A DNA stretch of 64,000 nt from positions 27,684,001-27,748,000 of the forward strand of contig CM075352.1 of assembly GCA_037693485.1 (NCBI GenBank), in the 5' to 3' direction. Both the position numbers and the translations under genes were made by a program. The notes under the pieces were generated by a model, which saw nothing but the letters and a program-made list of their open reading frames with translations, was not told where the DNA came from and did not search any database. This stretch comes from Kitagawia praeruptora (Eukaryota; Streptophyta; Magnoliopsida; Apiales; Apiaceae). This document shows, piece after piece, positions 43,798 through 56,448 of this stretch; within the stretch, counting starts at the first letter, position 1; each line of letters starts with the position of its first letter.

Positions 43798-46700
43798 GAA
43801 ATGGTATCAGAGCGAGCGTTATAAATCCCAGAGATGATGCGACGTTAAAATAATAAATTCATTAAGATAATAAGAACTCTTGCCAAGTTCATAGTCGGAC
43901 TACTTAATGTAGTACTGACATATAAAACCCTTATGGGAACTCTTAAGTATCATGATAGTAACTTAGCTCGTTCTTGTATCGACTAGTAAGGCGACAGACC
44001 TTGGGGATTACGAACAGTAACACAATGATGTGCTTGTTTTGATGCTGAAGATCGGATGGTGGATTCGATAGAGTACCCTACTGAGGACCCGGAAGAGGTT
44101 CCAGCAGAGGAGGAGAATATTGATAAGTATAAGGAGTTACACTTAAGGAAATGAGGCCTACAGCCAGAGAGACTGTAAGAGTTAAGGTACAGTGCTCAGA
44201 AAAGTGAGCGTAAAGAACTGAGATATTATTAAGAGAATTAAAGATGCATATTGGATTCATAGCTGGACTGCTAGATGAAGTACCAGCAGGTAAGATGGAT
44301 TTGAGGAATTACTTGAAATCTTATATGGGGATAGATAAAAATCCTTAGAGACCTTTATATCAATGAGAAAAGAGTTATAGTGGTACATGATTATCAAAGA
44401 CAACAATAGAGGACAAGGAGCAGAGTCTCCAGGAGCAGTTAAGATAGAGGCAGCAAGTGCCATATCATGTGATAAATGAATTAGTGTGAATATTGTTAAT
44501 GATAATTCGCCATGAGAAGGCAGATTTCATAAGTGATTATTTGTAAAGTCAAACTTAGATTGATGAGGTGGTTGGGTTCAAGGAAATGTCCATTTTATGA
44601 ATGGATCAACTTAGAAAATAAAGACATTGGAAGGTGATGGCATGATTGAATAAAGTATATAAGGAAGTAGTAAGTGAGACAAGGATCTCAGAACCTACAA
44701 GAGGAGAAGACCAGTGAGTCTGTGATAAACTAGTAATAAGGCTATCGTCAGGAACCAAGTAAAGTCTAGTTCAATTCAGTGGAATGGTGAACCAGAAACA
44801 TTAGATGCATGTGATTCAAAGGAATATTAAATTCCTTCTTTTCCTTGAATGGATTATGGTAGTTACCTTAAGTTTATTCTGACACTGATGGATTGGGTAG
44901 GCAAGCAGTGGTTGAGATGGAATTGAGAATGCTGTTAGATGTAACCTGAATGAACAGGTGTAGGCCATGTTCTCGAAGCGAGAGTTTTGGCGAAATGAAG
45001 TCCAGACAATAGGACATATGATCAATAGGAAGTAATGATTGATTGACCCCACCAAGATAAAGACAGTTTCAAATGGAGATTGGCCAACCACACTGGCAAA
45101 GGTGAGAAATTTCATAAGAGTCACGAGGTATTGCCAAAGATTTGCTCAGGACTTTACAAAGAGTGCAGTCCCATAACCCGACTTATTTGTAAGACTAAAA
45201 AGGTTTTAATGTACAAGATAAATGGGGGAAAATCTTCCTGGAGCTAAAAGATGAAATTGGTGACGACCCGGCATTGGCACTGCCTAAATGGAAGAAGGAG
45301 AACATTGGGATATATTATGATGCAACTCATACATGTATAAGTTATGTGCTTATGCAGCACGGCAACGTAATTTCAGATACATTTGGACAACACGGTTCAC
45401 CAGATTCGGATGGCCTTGGTAATGCCAACTTTGTGGAATGACTAACTCCGACGGTAGTGTTCCTTTTGAAACTAGTTGTTAGGTAGACTGGTATTCGGTA
45501 GTGTCGACTATTAGGACGAATATGTACCGGGAATATGTGGCATGTAATAGTTGGAAACTTTTAATTTCCCTTCTATGGAATATATATTTGGTTTCTTTCC
45601 AATGGTTAAAACTCCCAACTTTATGTCAATCATTTCATTACTATAACTGTTTATGGTTCGACCCGCGTGGATGTTCCTAGAAATATTCTTCGGTTATCGA
45701 AATGGATCTTCTTAATGTTACCAGTGGGTGGATAGATTGACTAAAATTTCCCTAATCCTGGAAAGGAAATGGGACAAATTTGGCAAACCTTGTCTTTCTG
45801 ATTGTCAGAAGACGTCACTGAAGAGAGTGGAAACTGGAGCGAACCATATGGATTAGGTAAGGTATCCGCTATACGGGTTGGTAGATAGATCCCGATTATT
45901 ACTATTGATTCTAGAGATAAACTGATGAAGTTGAGATTGGATGGTAAAAAGGGAAGTGTAATTAAGAAACAAGCCAGAATGAGAAATTCCGGGATTGACT
46001 TAAATGAAAAGGGCTGTTATGCCAAGAGTGTTAACCTTTTGTGGCACGTGGAATTAATAAGAATAGTTGAAAGAATAAAAGTAAAGGAAAGGTGACCGGA
46101 GGCGGTACCGAGAAGTCAATTGAGACTTATATGGAGTAAAGTTTTTGAAAAGATTAAAAGGTATCAAGTAGAAGGCACTATGCCAGCAATTGCTAGAAAA
46201 GTAATGCTATTAGCCGACCCCTAAACTCACATATTTTAGCATGGCCAGTGGGGCCAAGTCACTAAGGATTATCAATTGACTAAACCAGCAATGTAAGGAC
46301 AAAGCGGGATGCTTCTAACCAAGTGCCAACCGCGAGAACTTTTGATGAAAAAATGAATTGAGGCACATGATGATGGATTTTATAAATACCATGGATGTAT
46401 TAGGACTGAGGATGGTGACCAATAAAAGTGATGAAGATTGTCAGAGATAGTGCAGTGTGATGCAGAAATGTTATCTAAAGCTTAGTGTCCTCAAGAAAAG
46501 CAATAGGTACTAAGAGATTCACGTTGAACACGACCAATATCTTCCAGAACATCATATGTTGTCTTTTGGAAGGACATATAGATTGGCATTCGTTTGAAAG
46601 AAGAGGTTAGCATTAGGCTACCTAAAGATTATCAAGATGAGAATGATTAAAAGAGACCCTTTTTAAGGATATATGATTGAATTGCCAAGTACAGGAGGTA

Positions 46701-49310
46701 AGTATTCCTTGAAAATAGAATTGAGGATCAAATGTCCATAGATTAAGACGAACCCTGGGGGATGCACAAAGGATAGCATTACCCTAATAAAAACATTGTA
46801 AATACAGATGATGTAAGTTGGATTGACCAAGATAGCAATAACCTTTAAGGATTTATTGAAAGGAGTCTCGAAAAGTACATAAACAGAATTGTTATATGAC
46901 TGATTATTGAGATTTTGATGTACCCTGTACCCAGGAAATACAGGAGGAATGATGAGGATGACCTAAAGAAAACCTTATAAGGGAAGAGGTAATATTCCGA
47001 ACTTCAAAAGGGAAGTTTGGTAAGGAATGTATGACATAGTAACAATAAGGCCAGATGAAGCATGTGTGAAACCATGAGAAAGTATGGATTGAACCAATAA
47101 GGTCGAGGTTTTCCTAAAATAAGAAAGGACTAAAATAAGAAATATCCTAGGTATGATTTGGAGTACCTGTAGTCAAGATCGCACTAGAAAGGTGGAAGCA
47201 ATGACTTTTGGAAAAGACTGATAGATGCTTTCTCTCATTCAGCAGAATTTAAGGGAGAATGCTTCCACCCTGAGTTGGAATAGATCCAGAAAACATTGAT
47301 CTCAAGAAATTATTATAATCAGGAAAGGCCAACGAGGTGGCCGACACTTTAAGTATAGGGGAGTAAGTATAAATGCTCAGACCAAAGAAATAGAATGATA
47401 ATGTAAGGACCTTGATGGTCATAATGTGGTAGAGGAAGTTACATTCCGTCTAATGATTTTGCCAGGATCAACTATAAGAATAGTTTAAGTAAAGATTCGA
47501 TTCCTGATGTTGCCAGTAGCACATTACCGACATTAGGAGGCTCTACGACAGACCAGACCAAATTCCCCAAGAGACTCGCCTTTTCTTTGGAAAGAGAGAG
47601 GGGAGGTTAAGTAACAATGAATTGGTAGTAAATGACCAGAAATAGAGAGGGTACAAATACTGATAAGCCAAATGGCACGGTGATGAATGACAAGCAAGTT
47701 TATGTTGGTATATTTCTGTGCAAACAAGATAGAGAATTATGAGGTTGGCAAGCGATTAAGCAAACCGCTAAGCTTTTAGTCTTCTACCGAAAATATATGA
47801 TTAATAATCTCACCAGCTTGTTTCAGCTGCGATGCTGGAAGCTCTTTTGCAATTTTATCTGCTTCATGTAATATCTACGTCAAGTTCAGGAAGCATTCCC
47901 TACGGATAGGGAATAGTGATTATTTTGTTTTCCTAGAGGATCTTGAATTGACAATTATGAAACCCGTACGTTTAGTTATTCAATCACTGCGTAAACGATA
48001 AGCGATGGTGATCCTTCTGAGAAATTAGGTGGTAACGACTGTGGAAATGTCGAATTGAATCTAAGTTAGAGAAATCATCCAGGTTTATTTCGGATGGTGT
48101 AATTTCTGGAACGACGGGATATTTGAAATGAAGAATTAGGTTATGATGGTTCATAAATGATTATGGTAGAAATAAAAACAAGAGACTGATAGAGATGGAA
48201 ATAGAATTGGGAATTAATAAGAGAGTCAGATAGGCGTACTCATGAGAATCTCCAGTAATGAAGCGAGAAAAGTATGGAATTGGCAAGGTAAGGGTATTGG
48301 CCAAAACGGAAAGTTGGAATTAGAAGCATAAATGACATACAAATTGACCCCTTTAAGTTGGGGGAAGTCAAGAAAATTTGGAATAGGTTAATCAAGTAAT
48401 AAAGGAACTCTTGGAATGACAACCTGATAATGTTAGTATTATGTATATGAAAGAGCCAGTGTCGTGGCGTGGAATGTCAGTAATAATAATGTCAAGCGAG
48501 AGATCCAAGATTCACCCGGAAAGGTTGGAAGGTGTTTCAAGAGCAAGTATTGCTGAGATTGAACAAGAACATAGTTCATAGAATGATAGACAGAGCGGCG
48601 AGGATATGCTGACACGTGAGATTATGCTAAAATAGTATTTGATACGAGTATAATTACTTTCTTCTCCGAAAAACCTCTACAGTTCAGAGGTAAATTCTAA
48701 GTATGATATTTTTGCAATCATGAAATTTTCTATAATTCTCTGGAATTCTTTTATTTTCTTCTCTCTTATTTATAATCTTTGAGAAGAACAACCCTTTAAG
48801 GAGGGGAGGTACTGCTACGTGACTCTCTGTCTGTGTGATAGAAGTCTAAGTAGAATGCCATTAATTGTTTAATTGCTTGTCAAGTACTAAAGGCTGGCCC
48901 CCTTCTGTACTAACTATGCAATTTAACAAATGTTCATTGATCATAGTGATCTCTCAATAAATTCCTCTAAATCTATATATTGATCGAGATTGCGAAGATT
49001 AAAACGATCAAAAATGCATGGTACGAGTGAGGTTATCTCCGAATTCGCAGCGTAATAGTAATACCGAAACCACTGCAGATACCAATAAGAGTAATAGTAT
49101 ATGACCGGATAAGAGCATAACCCGGACAGGGCGTTGTACGAAAAGTATCAAAAAAAGGATAAGAGATATATTGTAGCACTAGTAAGATGTGCTGAATAAG
49201 GATTGGGATTGATTCAGGATTGACTAGAGAACTGGAAAGTGAAATAACCAACAAGTACTCAATTGTCTTCTACCTGATTCCGGGACGGAATCCTTTTAAG
49301 GAGGGGAGAC
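43798..49310 (+). pseudogene. Decayed interior of the giant-LTR element
   Basis: The primer-binding site is at 43802-43813. A short frame at 44055 with a gag-like position encodes an acidic start (MVDSIEYPTEDPEEVP) and stops after about 32 codons. At about 44965-45190 broken codons still spell the end of Gypsy RT (FSKREFWRNEVQ, GHMINRK, LIDPTKI, then a degraded FI...Y..RFAQDF block). At 45240-45410 RNase H is readable (LALPKW, IYYDATHTCISYVLMQHGNV). All of it is riddled with stops and frame changes. From 45.5 to 49.3 kb I recognise no domain; integrase should lie there but is not legible. Confidence 0.75.
44960..45415 (+). pseudogene. Relic of Gypsy reverse transcriptase and RNase H
   Basis: The most legible remnant in the interior. 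The motif order (KCEFW-like, GH..., DP.KI, RNase H YDA..., VLMQHG) is specific to Ty3/Gypsy pol. The catalytic YVDD block upstream is not found. Frame changes and stops occur every 20-40 codons. Confidence 0.75.
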
Positions 49311-52300
49311 TGTAAGAACCCAAATTTTTGGTAGAATTAAAACTTTTTATTAAGTGTTGAGAAAAGAAGGAACAATGATTCCGACTCCAAGGTAGTAACA
49401 TTTCTAAGGAATGAGTGTTGAATGGATATAGATTCCAAGGTTTATATGTTAGGAAGAATGCAACGGGTTGACAACCTAGATTAGAATAATCTATCTCATA
49501 GAAAGATAAGATATGGAAATTCCAAGTAGAGGGAATATTCTCATGTCATACAAATCGATATCTGTTATTATTCCAGTGGTTCCGTGAAAAGAGTTAAGAA
49601 CGCTCAAGGAAGCACAAGGATATTTTCTAAATACAAGGATTAAAAAGGGAATAAGTTGTGAATAGTGTTTTTGATGGAAATTGGAATATTATGAGACGAC
49701 ACTATATAGAAGTACCCGGAATGAAATTCTGAGTTCGTATTAGTGATCCGAAGGGAAAATAAGTGTATGTAAAAGCTGTCGGATTCTGAAAAATAGCACT
49801 TTTATTTTCCACCGAGATTTCCCCTGGATAGTGAAGGATTTAAGGATTTAAGAAAAGTATTTGAGGAATTTAAATTCGAGAAGTATTAAGAAAGATGGAG
49901 AATGGTATTATAATTATTAAGAAGGTTTCCGGTAAAACCCTAACTAGAAACGGTTGAGTTATTCCTCCGAACGATCAATGAATTGAGCAATAACCGGACA
50001 AAGAATCAAGCAGAGGGCCAAGGGGCAACCATGTGCTAGTAGATAAGAGCAAGTAACCAAGTAGTTACATGTAACTAGCATAGTAGAGATCCAACCACTT
50101 GGTTAAGGCTAATCTCTCATCTCACCACAAGCTAATGACATTTGTCCATCCAAATTACCTCATGCATGACCTACTAACTTTAATAAAGTTACTTTACATT
50201 AGATATTATCATAATAATTCACAAGAGATGAGATTGGAAGAGAAAATATCAAGAAAAATCAAAGCAAACTCTCCCCCCTCCACTTTGCTACCATTCGGCC
50301 TTTTGGCTAAATTCCAAGATCAAAATCATACTTCCAACCATCACTTGATCTTGTAAATTTTATTGTGAGTCCTATATTTCATAAAAGTAATCTCCTAAAA
50401 ATCTTAGCCTCAAACACCACTTTTTCCATTTTCAAATAAATCCTTGAAGATGAGGGTGAATAGTGATTTTCAAGAACAAAATTCTTGGATCTTGATTTCT
50501 TGGATGATCTAAGCTTGGTTAAGGGTATACAAGGACTATACAAGGCTTACTAAGTGCATACACATCCCAAGGAAGGTATAACACACTTGGAACCCTAGCT
50601 CTTACTTTAAGTATATGCTTGTTCTTGATGGATCTAAGTAGTTATGGTGTTAGTATGTTATAAGCATGATTATTAGCATGATTATGATTGGGTTTTGGTA
50701 GAGGTTAAATTAGTTTAGATGAACGGAAAGCCATTGCTTGGCCTTAGTTCATGGTTAAATAACATGTATATGTTGTTTGGAATGGAAACTATGATTATTG
50801 GAAAGTTTGGAATTTAGAAAGATTCGATTTATAGCCGTCGTAATGCCCGATTTTCGTTAAACCTTAAGTAACCATGCATCACAGTAGCTTTAACTTACTG
50901 TTAAGCTTCGATTTCTTCCATGATAAGCTAGATTATGTTATAAGCTTCGTTTTGACATAAAGATCGTATGAAACGGACTTACGGTTTAGGAGTTATGATT
51001 AAATTCGTAAAAGTGGTTCGAAACCGTAATCAAAAGTTCGTACCTGAAATTGGAATCCCTTAACATGACTAAGTCAGTGACGAATCATGGTAATTAAATA
51101 TTAGAGGTCATAAGGAAGGTGTGAGAGAAAACCACAAGTAAAATGGATCGTTTTCCGATTTTATAAAAATGTTCGAATCGAGGTTAAGTGCGAAGAAACC
51201 ACTTTTCAGAGATAACACTATTCATTCGAATGCTCCTGCCCTGTTTTAGTAAAATCTGGAAATATTTATCTTCTGAACAAAGTCAGATTTTGAGCTAGCC
51301 ACCTTATAGACATTCTCTAGAGTATGTACGCGAAAACGGTGCGTCATTTGAGTTAACGGTTACCGAGTTATGAACGTTTTAGTAAAAGAGGTGTGAATAG
51401 TGAAAATCCGCCGTTGACTGAACTTCGAAAATACATTTCACCTATCTAGACCCGTGTTTTCGGATTGGAAATTTTATGATAAATATTACAAATACCAAAG
51501 ATGATTTTGGAAGTGGTTTCTTAATTAAATACATTTCCGGTGATTTATTAAAAGTGTTGAAGTACGAGTCTCGAAATAGTGATTCTCGGAAAAGTCAACC
51601 CTAGGGGTACTAATTTGGCCACCCTTTTTGGCTAAGTTAAAAAGGGAATTTCGAGTCGACTAAAACACGAAACTTGTTAAGAATTATCAAGACCACATAT
51701 TGGTGCAAAGAACGAGGTTATAATTGATTAAGTAAGATATACAAAAAATCTGACATTAAAGGTGGGTTCGAGGTGTGTTTTGGACTAAACTTACATGACT
51801 TAAGTTAAGTTATACTTAACCTTCGAAACGTAAGTGATTGACCTCGGTTGTTGTGACTATTTATAGATCACTGGATCGACACGAGACATACTACCCCTAC
51901 AGAATTACCAGGCAAGTTTCCAATACTTGGAACTGTTGTTGTGATAGTATATATAATGATTGTTGTATACCTATGCCATAACATGCATGCCTACTTTCAA
52001 GTCTATTGATATGCTTGTTCCCTGAATTGATATTGGCTTATAGACTAGATATGAATTATCAGTTATAAGCAAGATTGTTTTGCTAAGACCCTTAGTGAAG
52101 GGCGTATGATATTCATTCTTTAAATATAAGACCGGGAGTCAGTATTTTGTGATATATAGATAGCCGTGGAAACCCGGAGGGATTCCAGCGGCAGAGTAGT
52201 ACTCATTTTGAGGAATGTTATTAGTAAACATTATTTATATTTTCATAAAGTATTGATTACTTGGAAATTACTCGAGGAATGCTATTTGGATATTATCTCA

Positions 52301-54307
52301 ATCGAGAGGTACTATATGAATATTATTTTGAATATTCATTCGCGTATATTTATTTGCTGAATATTATTTTAATATTCATTCGAGCTTTAATTACTTAAAT
52401 GAATATTAGTTTCGAATATTCGTTTAGAGTTTGATTATTCAATGAGTAATTACTTTAGTATTCTTGGAAATTTATTTATTAAATGAATATTATCGTGAAT
52501 ATTCATTTAAGATTTTATGTACTTGATGAATATTATTTTAAGATATTCATTCGAAGTTCTATTCACTTAAGGAATATTGCTTCGAATATTCCTTTAAAGT
52601 TTGATTGCTAAAAGAATATTATTTGGATATTTATTTAGAATATTAATTATTAAATGAATATTATTTTCAAATATTCATTTAATGTTTGATTTATTTAGTG
52701 AATATTATTTTAAACATTTACTTGGGCTTATTTAATTAATGAATATTATTTTGAATATTCATTTAAAGAAGAGAGTTATTTAGTAAATAATTCTATGTAT
52801 TTATTCGAGGATTACTTACGAGCAATATTATGATTTAATCATATTCCTTAATTATTATTGATTTAATAAATATTCTTGGAATATTTATTTAAATTCTTTT
52901 TATAATAATTCATATTATTCAAAGATTATCTTTCATCTTCAGATATGGTGTAAAATAGTTCGGAGTATTTTATGACTATTTTTGTCAAGGGGAGGTTCCC
53001 AAAACTTTATTTCCATTTAAATCTATCTTATAAGAAGATTTAAATACTCGCTCAACTTCCAAAAATATATAAGGGGACCTCACTTGAGAGATGTTATTTA
53101 TTGGGCTGCCCGGTCCTATACTTGCTAAACTATCTTGTTACTCACATCTTGATTCTTTCAAACATCGATATGAATCTTTTTGGTTACCTCCTCAACGCTC
53201 GAGGGGTAAGAATTGACGGAACAAGTTTATATCCATTAACAAGCATCAGCTTGGGAAATATTGGTGATTTTTCCTTTCCAAATAGATACGACTACTTTGT
53301 GGAGTCCTATCAACAAGTAATATACTTGGGGAAAGGGGGAGGAACTTTACGTTTTAAAGTTATGGATGTGAAATGAACTAGGAGATGCGTAAGTGACCCA
53401 GTGGCGCCGGTCCAGCAAATGGCCCAACCGTTGGCCGGGGGGTTCCAGAGGGCGGTAGACAAGTAAATCCGTCGGTGCTTCCTTCTACATGTAGTAAACA
53501 AGAGGTGGGGAGCATAACATGCGACTGATCATCGTGTAAATGCTATGTCTCCTGGCGCGTCAAACTCCAGTATTAGTTCATCTCTCAATGTTGGAAATTT
53601 CCTGCAACCTTATCATTATTGGCAGGTTTGAAAAGTGTTTGAATTGGAATTGCAATATTCTTCCTGCAAGTTCCTCTATTATGAAAAGTTGATAATATCT
53701 GGCTCATCTTTGACATAGCAGATATTTATTCAAAACAAATATATTTTGAGTTACCTTGTAACTTCATCTCATACCTTATATTGGTACTACATCGTTAATG
53801 CATGGCATATGGTTTCAAAGATATTTTGGACTGTTATATATTATCACTGTTCAATTATATTTTTGGTGGGCTATTGCTCACCCTTGCTTTATTTATTTAT
53901 ATCACAACAACAGCTAGATCAGATGGCCGCGCAAGGCGTGCTCAGCATAGGCAGGTGTCAGCCGTCAGAGGATTAACCGCTGAGGTCATAGCTACCATTG
54001 CTAAGGATGCAGCTACTGGTAGGCTAGTTGTTAGCATTTGAGCCTCAAATGTATTTATATTATGGCATATACTAATAGATGGCAAAGAGCATGTAATTGT
54101 AAAATTGTAATTCTTTGGGTTGTAAGAACTCAAACTTGTGATTAATAATATTGACGATTACTCTGATTTCATCTCTGGGACTATAACGGGTGTGCTTTAT
54201 GTTGTTGTTTTGGGTCACAAGGTTGTAATTTAAATTATGTTGATTTTGTGGTTGGATATTGAGACCGTAACGACCAGATCCCTGACCCTGGATCTGGGGG
54301 TGTTACA
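49311..54307 (+). repeat. 3' LTR of the giant-LTR element
   Basis: Same length as the 5' LTR and about 99.7% identical by eye; nearly all differences fall in its first 3.3 kb. It follows the purine tract at 49298-49309. Confidence 0.95.
52200..52885 (+). repeat. Stem-loop array in the 3' LTR
   Basis: Second copy of the array at 41690-42375, with no difference seen by eye. Confidence 0.75.
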
Positions 54308-54394
54308 CTGTGTCTGATTGAAAAACCTCTTGAGTGTCTTTTCCAGAGTGTGTCCAAGTTTTAATAATGTGTTTTGCATCCTCCAATTCAGATT

Positions 54395-55845
54395 CTAGTT
54401 GCTACATTTACCTAGCAACTCCTGTTCTAGAAAAATAGCATCATCTCTCTCTTTCTGAACTTTTTGCATGTTTTCAAGTTTTTCTTCAATAAGTTTGTTT
54501 CTCTCTTTAAGTTGAGAACTTTCATACTTGATTCTCTCATTCTCTAAAGTCTGATCCCTATAACTGATATGCAATGCTTTAAGATAAATCCTCAATTCAG
54601 TTATATTATCAGTATTATAAGCATAGGTAGTTGGGGGTACCTTGAGTTCAGAATCTTCATTCTGAGTAGAAGCCATGAGTGCATAGTTAATTTCTTCATC
54701 TGAGTCTGAAGTGTCTGCCCAGTCTCTGCCTTTTGTATAGAGTGCCTTTTCAGTTTTACCCTTCTTGCACTCAGGAGCATAGTGACCCATCTCCTTACAC
54801 TTGTAGCATTGAATCTCAGACTTGTTTTTCTTCCCAGATTTGGTATCCCTTCTCTCAGAGTTTCTGAAACTCTTTCTGTCATTTAAATCTCTAGAGAACC
54901 TTTTTCCTTTCTTGAAGTTCTTGAAACCCATCTTCTTAAAGGTCTTTACCATCAAAACAACCATTTTTCTCATTTCTTCTTCATCATCCTCAGAGTCAGA
55001 CAAATCAGAAGTGTTTGAATCATCATCAGAGTTTGATGATTCACTTTCAGAATGAATGACTAAAGCCTTTCCCTTTGATTTCTTCTTCAAGGGTTTCTCT
55101 TCAACCTTGAGAGTAACAGACTTTAACTTCTTGTTTGATCTCCTGTTTCTCTGCTCCATTTCCAATTCATGAGTCTTGAGCAGTCCATAGATTTCATCAA
55201 TCTCAGTATCAGCAAGATCATAGTTATCTCTTATAGTGGTTGTTTTCACATCCCACTTTTCAGGTAGAGAAAGAAGAAACTTGAGATTTGAGTCTTCTAG
55301 ATCATACTCTTTGTTAACCAATGACAAATCATTGAGTAGTTTACAGAATTTGTCAAATGTTTCTGTCATGGTTTCTTCAGACTTTGCCTCAAAATTCTCA
55401 TACTCCAGTGTGAGTATGTTCCTTCTATTCTTCTTGATAGCAGCAGTTCCTTGACACCTAACCTCAAGTGCATCCCAAATTTCTTTTTGCAGTTAATCAC
55501 CTTATTAGACATAACATTGTCTAAAGCACTGTGAAGTAAATGCCTTACCTTTGCATCCTTAGCAATAGATGAAAGATCCTCAGCAGTTAGATCTTTCTTT
55601 TCCTTTGGAATTACTTTTGATTCCTCACCAGCAACAACAGCAGATAACTTTGTAGGTTTATGAGGACCTTCATATATTCTGTCAAGATATTCTGGATCTG
55701 TAGCCTCCAGAAACATAGTCATCTTCACTTTCCATATTGCATACTCTGCTGGCCGGAGTATAGGAAACCTAATTGTCTCATACCTACTCACAGTAGTAGG
55801 AGCTTTCTCAGAGCCTAGACCTGTTGGAGGAGGAATCTCTGACAT
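54395..55845 (-). pseudogene. 5' part of gag of element A
   Basis: Starts ATG at 55845, about 50 bp after the primer-binding site. The first frame covers the UBN2-type Gag region (FPILRPAEYAIWKVKM, LEATDPEYLDRI). The frame then changes near 55485, and the second frame (to 54395) carries FDKFCKLLNDLSLVNKEYDL, a Ser/Asp-rich stretch, the first zinc knuckle CYKCKEMGHYAPEC, and a coiled-coil-like segment (LKERNKLIEEKLENMQKVQK). It ends at a stop shortly before the nested insertion. Gag packages RNA in virus-like particles. Broken by the frame change, the stop and the insertion. Confidence 0.85.
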
Positions 55846-55891
55846 GATTATAGTTGTGTTTGGATCTTAAACTGTAATAAAGTAACAGATT

Positions 55892-55904
55892 GTCTCTGAT
55901 ACCA
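55892..55904 (-). other. Primer-binding site of element A
   Basis: On the minus strand TGGTATCAGAGAC begins two bases after the 5' LTR. It matches the 3' end of initiator tRNA-Met at its first eleven positions; the twelfth base, usually C, is A. Confidence 0.85.
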
Positions 55905-55906
55905 CT

Positions 55907-56443
55907 TGTTAGGCCGAATATACAAAATATAATCAAGTACTGTATGAGAGAATAACAAGAACACACGTTTTAGTATTTAAAAACTGTTTGGAATTAATAA
56001 TTCCTCTCTCAGTGATGTAAAATATCACAGAGAGCTGCTTAGGTTACAATGAATGAATATTTCAATGTTCGATACCCTTCTAGGGTTAACCTAACTGTAT
56101 TTATAAAACATACAACTTCTATTCAATCAGTAATTGATACTCCTATAATTAAGCTATACAATTGTTATCAATTACGATTGCTACACATCTTTTAAGTCAA
56201 CTCAATCTCTTTGATAGCTATCTGATCTTCAAAGATATTGCTTCCATGTTTATCTTCAATCATTGTTGACTTGTAGATGCTTCTGCTGAACAGAGTTTAA
56301 CCAACTCTGTTGCTTCCATCAATCAGCGTTTGCGCTTCCATCCATCAACGTTTACTCAAACTCTGACTGCTTCCAGCTTAAACTCTGATTTATCACTGTA
56401 TCACTTAAACACTGATTAATATTTACATCAATTATATCTAACA
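55907..56443 (-). repeat. 5' LTR of element A
   Basis: 537 bp, TGTTAG...CTAACA. A TATA-like TTTATAAATA lies on the minus strand at about 56096-56105. It contains CAGAGTTTA/TAAACTCTG motifs like the rest of the element. Confidence 0.95.
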
Positions 56444-56448
56444 ATTAA

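Larger units (their letters stand above)
38801..54307 (+). mobile_element. Giant-LTR Gypsy-derived element, non-autonomous (LARD-like)
   Basis: Two 4,997-bp LTRs (38801-43797, 49311-54307) that differ at about 15 positions, and a 5,513-bp interior. The target duplication CTGTG is perfect (38796-38800, 54308-54312). The primer-binding site TGGTATCAGAGC (43802-43813) and purine tract AAGGAGGGGAGA (49298-49309) fix plus orientation. It has no usable coding frame; only decayed fragments of Gypsy pol are readable. This fits a large retrotransposon derivative mobilised by an autonomous relative, likely of the Tekay/Del chromovirus group judging from the LTR ends (TGTAAGAACC...GTGTTACA) and primer site. 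It sits inside gag of element A. Confidence 0.93.
31883..56443 (-). mobile_element. Sirevirus-like Copia element A, split by a nested element
   Basis: LTRs of 537 bp (31883-32419, 55907-56443) differ at about four positions. A perfect 5-bp target duplication, ATTAA, flanks it (31878-31882, 56444-56448). The primer-binding site (TGGTATCAGAG, minus strand, at 55904-55894) and purine tract (AAGTTGGGGGAGAT, 32433-32420) fix minus orientation. Order: gag, protease, integrase, reverse transcriptase, RNase H, then an extra ORF before the 3' LTR. Without the 15.5-kb nested insertion it is about 9.05 kb. The large gag with coiled coil and several zinc knuckles, the RT type (YVDDIIFGST) and the extra ORF favour the Sirevirus lineage. 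gag and pol carry stops and frame breaks. Confidence 0.92.
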
